Assembly (NCBI GenBank): GCA_030628805.1 | Contig: DAOVQG010000182.1 | Coordinates: 1-9,723 of the forward strand | Origin: JAGMDK01 sp023128695 | GTDB lineage: Bacteria; Planctomycetota; Phycisphaerae; UBA1845; Fen-1342 | Reading direction: 5' to 3' | DNA length: 9,723 nt | Part shown: positions 5,958 through 9,723 of the stretch, in pieces | Position numbering within the stretch: position 1 is the first letter of the stretch | Layout: each line of letters starts with the position of its first letter | Notes under the pieces: generated by a model | The model's database searches: none | What the model was told of the DNA's origin: nothing | Seen by the model: only the letters and a program-made list of their open reading frames with translations | Position numbers and translations under genes: made by a program

Positions 5958-7148
5958 ATGACAAATGCCACGCAACCCGAATTGTTCGGCGGTCCGCGAC
6001 ACAAAGGTCGGCGCGTCGTCGTCACCGGCCAAGTGGGCGTCGATAAAAAGCCCTTCATCGAGAAAATCGCTCAACTCGCCGAATCGCGGGGCAAACAGGT
6101 GCGGCGGTTCCACATCGGCGACATGATGTATGCCGAAGCGCAAGACGTGCGCCGCGGGCGGATTCTGGACCTGCCCCTGGCGCGCCTCTCCGCCTTGCGC
6201 CGCTCGGTCTTCAAGGACATCCTGGCCGAGGTGGACCAGCACGATACGGCGATCATCAATACACACGCTTCCTTCCGCTGGAAGCACGGGCTGTTTCCGG
6301 CGTTCGACCACGACCAGATGCTCCCGCTCGACGCCGACATGTATATCACGCTGGTCGACAACGTAGACGCCATCCACGAGCGGCTGACGCGTGAGCACGA
6401 CTTGCCGCACTCGCTCAAGGACATCCTCGTCTGGCGGGAAGAGGAAATCCTGGCGACCGAGGTGCTGGCCAGCGCGGTGCGGGGGCACGGGCATTTCTTC
6501 GTCTTCGCCCGCGGGCTCGAGGACAATACGGTGGAATCGCTCTATCGGCTGATCTTCAAGCCCGACACCAAGCGGGTCTACCCGTCTTTCCCGATGACGC
6601 ATGTGATGGACATGCCGGACACGCTGGTGGAAATCGACGCCTTCCGGGCCGCGATCGCCGAGCACTTCATCACCTTCGATCCTGGGGATATGGATGAGAA
6701 GCGGCTGCTGTCCGTGGCGGCGACTGTCATGCAGAATGGCCAAACCAAGTTCACGCTGAACGTGCATGGGCGGGACGTGGAGTTCGACGTGGCCGAAGTG
6801 ACCGGCGTGGCCCGCGACATCGACGCCCAGATTTACGCCCGCGATTTCAAGATGATCGACCAGTCGGACATGATCGTCAGCTTCATCCCCGAACTGCCCA
6901 CCGGCAAGCCGGGGCTCTCGTCCGGCGTCGAGCGCGAGCTTCAGCACGCCTTCGAGGGCACCAAAGAGGTCTACGTGGTCTGGCAGCCGAAGGCCGAGCC
7001 CTCGCCGTTCGTCACGGAGACGGCGACGAAGGTATTCGCCAACGTGGAGGAGGTCCTGACGCACTTCCAGCAGCAGGGTTACATCACCAGCTTCCAGAAG
7101 CCGCTGTTCAAGTCCGGCCCGACTCGCGAGCGGGGACGGTTCGGCTAA
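5958..7148 (+). CDS. P-loop nucleotide-kinase-like protein with deoxyribosyltransferase-like C-terminus
   Basis: A 396-aa protein, function not established. Residues 18-31 form a beta strand plus a P-loop-like VVVTGQVGVDKK. It keeps the GxxGxxK spacing of adenylate-kinase-type P-loops, but the usual Gly before the Lys is Asp29 and the usual Ser/Thr after it is Lys31. The following region to about 200 (GDMMYAEAQDVRRGRILDLP at 54-73, IINTHASFRWKHGLFPAFD at 99-117) resembles a small nucleotide or nucleoside kinase. Residues 285-375 (IDQSDMIVSF at 300-309, then GLSSGVERELQHAF at 319-332 and KEVYVVW at 336-342) resemble nucleoside 2-deoxyribosyltransferases, whose catalytic Glu sits in a similar ELxxA context (here E327). 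No membrane segment or signal peptide is seen. It stands alone: a repeat-rich spacer precedes it and a heptad array begins 4 bp after the stop. The domain assignments are by eye and tentative. Confidence 0.85.
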   Translation: MTNATQPELFGGPRHKGRRVVVTGQVGVDKKPFIEKIAQLAESRGKQVRRFHIGDMMYAEAQDVRRGRILDLPLARLSALRRSVFKDILAEVDQHDTAIINTHASFRWKHGLFPAFDHDQMLPLDADMYITLVDNVDAIHERLTREHDLPHSLKDILVWREEEILATEVLASAVRGHGHFFVFARGLEDNTVESLYRLIFKPDTKRVYPSFPMTHVMDMPDTLVEIDAFRAAIAEHFITFDPGDMDEKRLLSVAATVMQNGQTKFTLNVHGRDVEFDVAEVTGVARDIDAQIYARDFKMIDQSDMIVSFIPELPTGKPGLSSGVERELQHAFEGTKEVYVVWQPKAEPSPFVTETATKVFANVEEVLTHFQQQGYITSFQKPLFKSGPTRERGRFG

Positions 7149-7151
7149 CGT

Positions 7152-7184
7152 CTAGAAACTAGAGACTAGATACTAGAAACTAGA
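7152..7184 (+). repeat. Heptad tandem array, CTAGANA type
   Basis: Five CTAG-starting units occur at exactly 7-nt steps (7152, 7159, 7166, 7173, 7180) and begin 4 bp after the preceding stop codon. The consensus is CTAGANA. Because CTAG is its own complement and 7 is not a multiple of 3, TAG occurs in all three frames of both strands within the array. The period and core match the array at 1997-2031. Confidence 0.85.
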
Positions 7185-7209
7185 CTTTTGCTAATTGGTA
7201 ACAAGTTGA

Positions 7210-7237
7210 ACGATTCGCAATTTACACGATTCGCAAT
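7210..7237 (+). repeat. 12-bp direct repeat ACGATTCGCAAT
   Basis: Two perfect copies (7210-7221 and 7226-7237) are separated by 4 bp, in the spacer before the membrane-protein gene. The 16-bp (about 1.5-turn) spacing could suit a dimeric DNA-binding protein, but no such protein is identified. It may equally be a small local duplication. Confidence 0.6.
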
Positions 7238-7240
7238 GAA

Positions 7241-7292
7241 GAGCCGCGGGCTTCAGCCCGCGCGGTGCCGCGCAGGGTAAAGCCCGTAGCTC
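7241..7292. repeat. Family-E palindromic element
   Basis: Arm 7241-7265 contains a perfect hairpin, CGCGGGCT/AGCCCGCG with a TC loop. Arm 7268-7292 is its reverse complement at 20 of 25 positions, with a 2-nt spacer. This is the same palindrome-of-palindromes plan as families A, B and D, but the second arm is more decayed. It could fold in the leader of the membrane-protein gene. There is no T tract downstream on either strand. Confidence 0.75.
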
Positions 7293-7353
7293 TGTCGCTG
7301 GTGTTTTATGAGGCATTAGTGGTGCGTTATTCCTCAACGGGGACCGAGTGACA

Positions 7354-8763
7354 ATGCAGAACTACCCCTCCTGGCTACGAGTGCTCTGTGCCCCGGCGAT
7401 TGATCTCTTTCGTCCCCGGCTCGCCGCGAAATGCCTGGCCGCCGCTTCGCGACCGGCGTTTGTGGCGATCTTCCTCTTGAGTCTCCTCGCTTATGCCGTC
7501 GTGCTCATTTGCCTGATACTATGGGACAGCACCGTCACGCAGATCTGGGTTCCGGCTCAGAGCACCGCCACCAGTACGGCTCCCACGACTACCTGGGCCG
7601 GCGATTGGGAGGTCCGGGAGCGCACCATCGGCGAAGTGTGGCGGGATTGGCGGGCGTCGGCGTTCAAGGGCTGGATCGGAACCGCTGAAATCACGCTGGC
7701 GCTCGTGTTGATCCTGGGCCCGATCCTGGTGCTGCTGCTGGGCTGGCTCAATCTGCCCTTGGTGCACGGTACCGGTTCGGTCTGGCGGTCGTATAAGCGC
7801 TCGTTGCGAGCCGGGACGGCGTTTCTCTGGCCGCTGACGGTGCTTACTGTCGCGTGTGGGACGGTGCTAATTCTCGCTGTACACGCCGGTTTTCGTGGCT
7901 TCTCGGGCAGACCTTTGTGGCTCGTGTCGATCTCCAGTGCGACCTGCGTGCTCGCGCTCTGGCTGCGGCGGGCCGTACGCGCTGTCGCCTCCGGTGAACC
8001 GGAACAGACCCTGCCGCCCCGCTGCGAAGGCTGCGGCTACAACCTGACCCACCAGCCGGCGGAAGGCCGTTGCTCGGAATGCGGCCTGGCCCTCGACGAC
8101 TCGCTAGTCGCGTGGCGCAGCCGGCTCGGGAGCGCGTGGGCGCGGCAGAAAAGCGTATCGAGCTGGGTACGGACGGTTTGCGACGTTCTGTTTCGGCCGC
8201 GGGCCTTCTATCGCGCAATAAAACTGCGTACGCCGCCTGCCGCCGCGGAAGCTTTCGCCGCGTGGAATTATGTCCTGCTCCCCCTTGGTGCTTTGTTGTG
8301 GACGGTCGTTTTGTTCGTTCTCGCGCTGCTAAAGGAGTCTGGGCCTAAATGGTATTGGATCATAAGTGAACTGCCTTGGATCGCTTGGAACGCGGTGTAC
8401 ATCTGCGCCATGATCCTGTTCGGCCTCTGCTGGTGCTGGCTCGGGCAACGCGTGCTAGCGGCGCTGGTCGTGAGCTGGTGGCTGGCGCGGCAGCCTTTGC
8501 CGGACTTCCGCTGGGCGGTGAAAGTGATGGCATACGAAACCGCTTATCTGTGGACATTCTTATTCTATTGGGGGGCCCTGAGAGCGAGTTTCGTCCTTGA
8601 CGAAATGTGGATTTCCAAATTGCTGGGCATAAGGTATGTCACCGTACTCGGCAGCATGCCGGTCGAGTTCGCCGTGTTCCTCTTCGGCACGCTGGGGTTG
8701 GTGGTCATCTGGCTGTGGCGTTACAGAATTGCACACCGCGCGATTCGGTGGAGTAACTTCTGA
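7354..8763 (+). CDS. Multi-pass membrane protein with cytoplasmic zinc ribbon
   Basis: A 469-aa integral membrane protein of unknown function. Hydrophobic segments lie near residues 35-57, 111-133, 156-178, 186-205, 304-326, 338-360, 390-408 and 431-455. Between the fourth and fifth lies a soluble loop with C224xxC227 and C240xxC243, a zinc ribbon of the CxxCGYN...CSECG form that is frequent in planctomycete proteins. The part after it (LFRPRAFYRAI at 279-289 followed by four membrane segments) recalls Yip1-like membrane domains, though weakly. The start is ATG at 7354, which has GGGGA (7339-7343) 10 nt upstream; an in-frame GTG at 7348 would be too close to it. The next gene on the same strand begins 37 bp after the stop, so co-transcription is possible. 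Zinc binding is inferred from the four cysteines. Confidence 0.85.
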   Translation: MQNYPSWLRVLCAPAIDLFRPRLAAKCLAAASRPAFVAIFLLSLLAYAVVLICLILWDSTVTQIWVPAQSTATSTAPTTTWAGDWEVRERTIGEVWRDWRASAFKGWIGTAEITLALVLILGPILVLLLGWLNLPLVHGTGSVWRSYKRSLRAGTAFLWPLTVLTVACGTVLILAVHAGFRGFSGRPLWLVSISSATCVLALWLRRAVRAVASGEPEQTLPPRCEGCGYNLTHQPAEGRCSECGLALDDSLVAWRSRLGSAWARQKSVSSWVRTVCDVLFRPRAFYRAIKLRTPPAAAEAFAAWNYVLLPLGALLWTVVLFVLALLKESGPKWYWIISELPWIAWNAVYICAMILFGLCWCWLGQRVLAALVVSWWLARQPLPDFRWAVKVMAYETAYLWTFLFYWGALRASFVLDEMWISKLLGIRYVTVLGSMPVEFAVFLFGTLGLVVIWLWRYRIAHRAIRWSNF

Positions 8764-8800
8764 TAAGCCTCTCCGCCGAGAAACGAGTATACTGCATGTT

Positions 8801-9723
8801 ATGGACCTGTTCACCGAACAACGGGAAGCCGCGCTGCGCGGGGTTCAGCCGCTGGCGGTGCGGATGCGACCGCGGTCGCTGAACGATTTCGTCGGACAGG
8901 AGCACTTCGCCGGCGAGGGTAAGCTCCTGCGGCGGTTGCTGGAAGCCGATCGGTTGACCAGTGCAATACTGTATGGTCCGCCGGGTAGTGGGAAGACGAC
9001 GCTGGCCCGGCTGATCGCGTCTTATACGAAAGCCGCGTTCAACACGCTGCACGCGGCCGAGGCCGGGGTCAAGGACGTGCGGGCCGTGATCGAGACCGCC
9101 CACGAGCGGCTGACGGCCAATGGGCAACGGACCGTGCTTTTTCTCGACGAGATACATCGCTTCAATCGCGCTCAGCAGGACGTGCTGCTCAAGGACGTCG
9201 AGGAAGGCGTGCTGATCCTGATCGGAGCCACAACCGAGAACCCCTTCTTCACGGTCAACAGTCCGCTGATCTCCCGCAGCCAGATCTTCGAGTTCCATCC
9301 GCTGACGCCTGAACAAATCGAGCAGTTGCTCCGCCGGGCGCTGGCGGACAAGGAACAGGGCCTCGGCAACTGCAACGTCAGTTGTGACGAGGAGGCTCTG
9401 CGTTTCATCGCCGAGCGAGCCGACGGTGATGCCCGGCGGGCTCTGACGGCCCTGGAAGTAGCGGTGTTGTCGCAGACACGCAGTCTGGAGCCGCCGGAAG
9501 GACCGCCGGAAAAACACGGCTGGGCCACCCAAAGTAGCGACCGGGCTCCGTACCGGCCGTCCCACCGGCAAGATGCCGGTGCCACACAAAGGCAAGATGC
9601 CGGTGCCACACAGGGGCAGGATGCCGGTGCCACACAAGAATGTAGCGGCCGGGCCCCGTACCGGCCGTCCCACCGGCAGGATGCCGGTGCCACACAGGGG
9701 CAGGATGCCGGTGCCACACAAGA
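8801..9723 (+). CDS. rarA: Replication-associated recombination ATPase RarA/MgsA (partial, 3' end beyond the window)
   Basis: An AAA+ ATPase of the RarA/WRNIP1/clamp-loader-like group that acts at stalled replication forks. The first 307 codons are visible. Motifs in order: PLAVRMRPRSLNDFVGQEH at residues 17-35, Walker A GPPGSGKTT at 59-67, Walker B LFLDEIHRFN at 113-122, sensor 1 GATTENP at 142-148, arginine-finger region SPLISR at 154-159, and sensor 2 GDARRAL at 209-215. Family members then normally continue through a short linker to the oligomerisation domain. Here, from about residue 244, the frame instead runs without a stop through a repeat array (QDAGATQG units) to the window edge. 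Whether the C-terminal domain follows cannot be seen. ATG at 8801 has no obvious Shine-Dalgarno sequence; TATACT at 8788-8793 lies 7 nt upstream of it. Confidence 0.95.
   Translation, partial: MDLFTEQREAALRGVQPLAVRMRPRSLNDFVGQEHFAGEGKLLRRLLEADRLTSAILYGPPGSGKTTLARLIASYTKAAFNTLHAAEAGVKDVRAVIETAHERLTANGQRTVLFLDEIHRFNRAQQDVLLKDVEEGVLILIGATTENPFFTVNSPLISRSQIFEFHPLTPEQIEQLLRRALADKEQGLGNCNVSCDEEALRFIAERADGDARRALTALEVAVLSQTRSLEPPEGPPEKHGWATQSSDRAPYRPSHRQDAGATQRQDAGATQGQDAGATQECSGRAPYRPSHRQDAGATQGQDAGATQ
9534..9723 (+). repeat. In-frame repeat array inside rarA (family C units with A-like heads)
   Basis: Five near-identical 22-nt copies start at 9567, 9591, 9615, 9675 and 9699. Each contains the hairpin ACCGGCA/TGCCGGT or its core around a 3-nt loop and ends GCCACACA. 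Within each cluster the period is exactly 24 nt, that is 8 codons (QDAGATQ plus G or R). Two 27-nt head units (9534-9560 and 9642-9668) sit 108 nt apart (36 codons) and match the family-A arm at about 22-23 of 27 positions, including the GTAGCG start. The array continues past the window edge. Because both periods are multiples of three, the rarA frame stays open. Confidence 0.92.

Noticed and set aside
8705..9721. Long open frame on the - strand covering rarA and the repeat array (about 338 codons, repeated CGTGILP)
   Set aside because: The sequence is the antisense reading of rarA and of the repeat units. The repeated peptide simply reflects the DNA repeat. The + strand has intact AAA+ motifs.
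9534..9723. CRISPR array
   Set aside because: Repeats are spaced by only 2 nt within each cluster, with no unique spacers and no cas genes. The period is 24 nt and the units lie inside a protein-coding frame.

Overview
The window looks like chromosomal DNA of a high-GC, free-living bacterium, most likely a planctomycete. This is inferred from three things: a cytoplasmic CxxCGYN...CSECG zinc-ribbon motif inside a multi-pass membrane protein, a style common in that phylum; a split, eukaryote-like lysine-ketoglutarate reductase / saccharopine dehydrogenase pair; and a heavy load of short, dispersed palindromic repeats in the spacers. No phage, plasmid, IS transposase or CRISPR genes are visible.

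Layout. Positions 1-517 have no gene and carry two long palindromic elements of family A and one of family B. Next come two + strand genes that together equal the animal/plant LKR/SDH protein (518-1825 and 2048-3376). A third family-A element and a 7-nt-period array lie between them. They presumably degrade lysine through saccharopine to glutamate and aminoadipate semialdehyde. Converging on them, with only 6 bp between the stop codons, is a membrane-anchored PAS hybrid histidine kinase on the - strand (3383-5227). Its upstream spacer holds a family-D palindrome, followed by a - strand tRNA-Leu(CAG) with a good sigma70-type promoter. After a second family-B element comes a + strand protein that joins a nucleotide-kinase-like P-loop domain with an altered Walker A to a nucleoside deoxyribosyltransferase-like C-terminus (5958-7148). 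A heptad array and a family-E palindrome follow, then a multi-pass membrane protein with a zinc ribbon (7354-8763).

The window ends inside rarA (8801 onward, 3' end missing). The last 190 bases of that open frame are an in-frame array of 24-nt and 108-nt repeats. It sits just after the AAA+ lid, where RarA proteins normally pass to their oligomerisation domain.

The most notable signal is the repeat layer. At least five sequence families share one plan: a short perfect hairpin that is present again as an inverted partner, or, in rarA, as a tandem array. Families A and C share a TGTRGC sequence 5' of the hairpin, and family B has a similar TGTGCC. This resembles the REP/REPIN design of proteobacteria, where a GTAG-type tetranucleotide precedes the hairpin and a RAYT transposase moves it. 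No such transposase lies in this window. The protein-coding genes themselves look like ordinary housekeeping or metabolic genes and do not obviously form one system.
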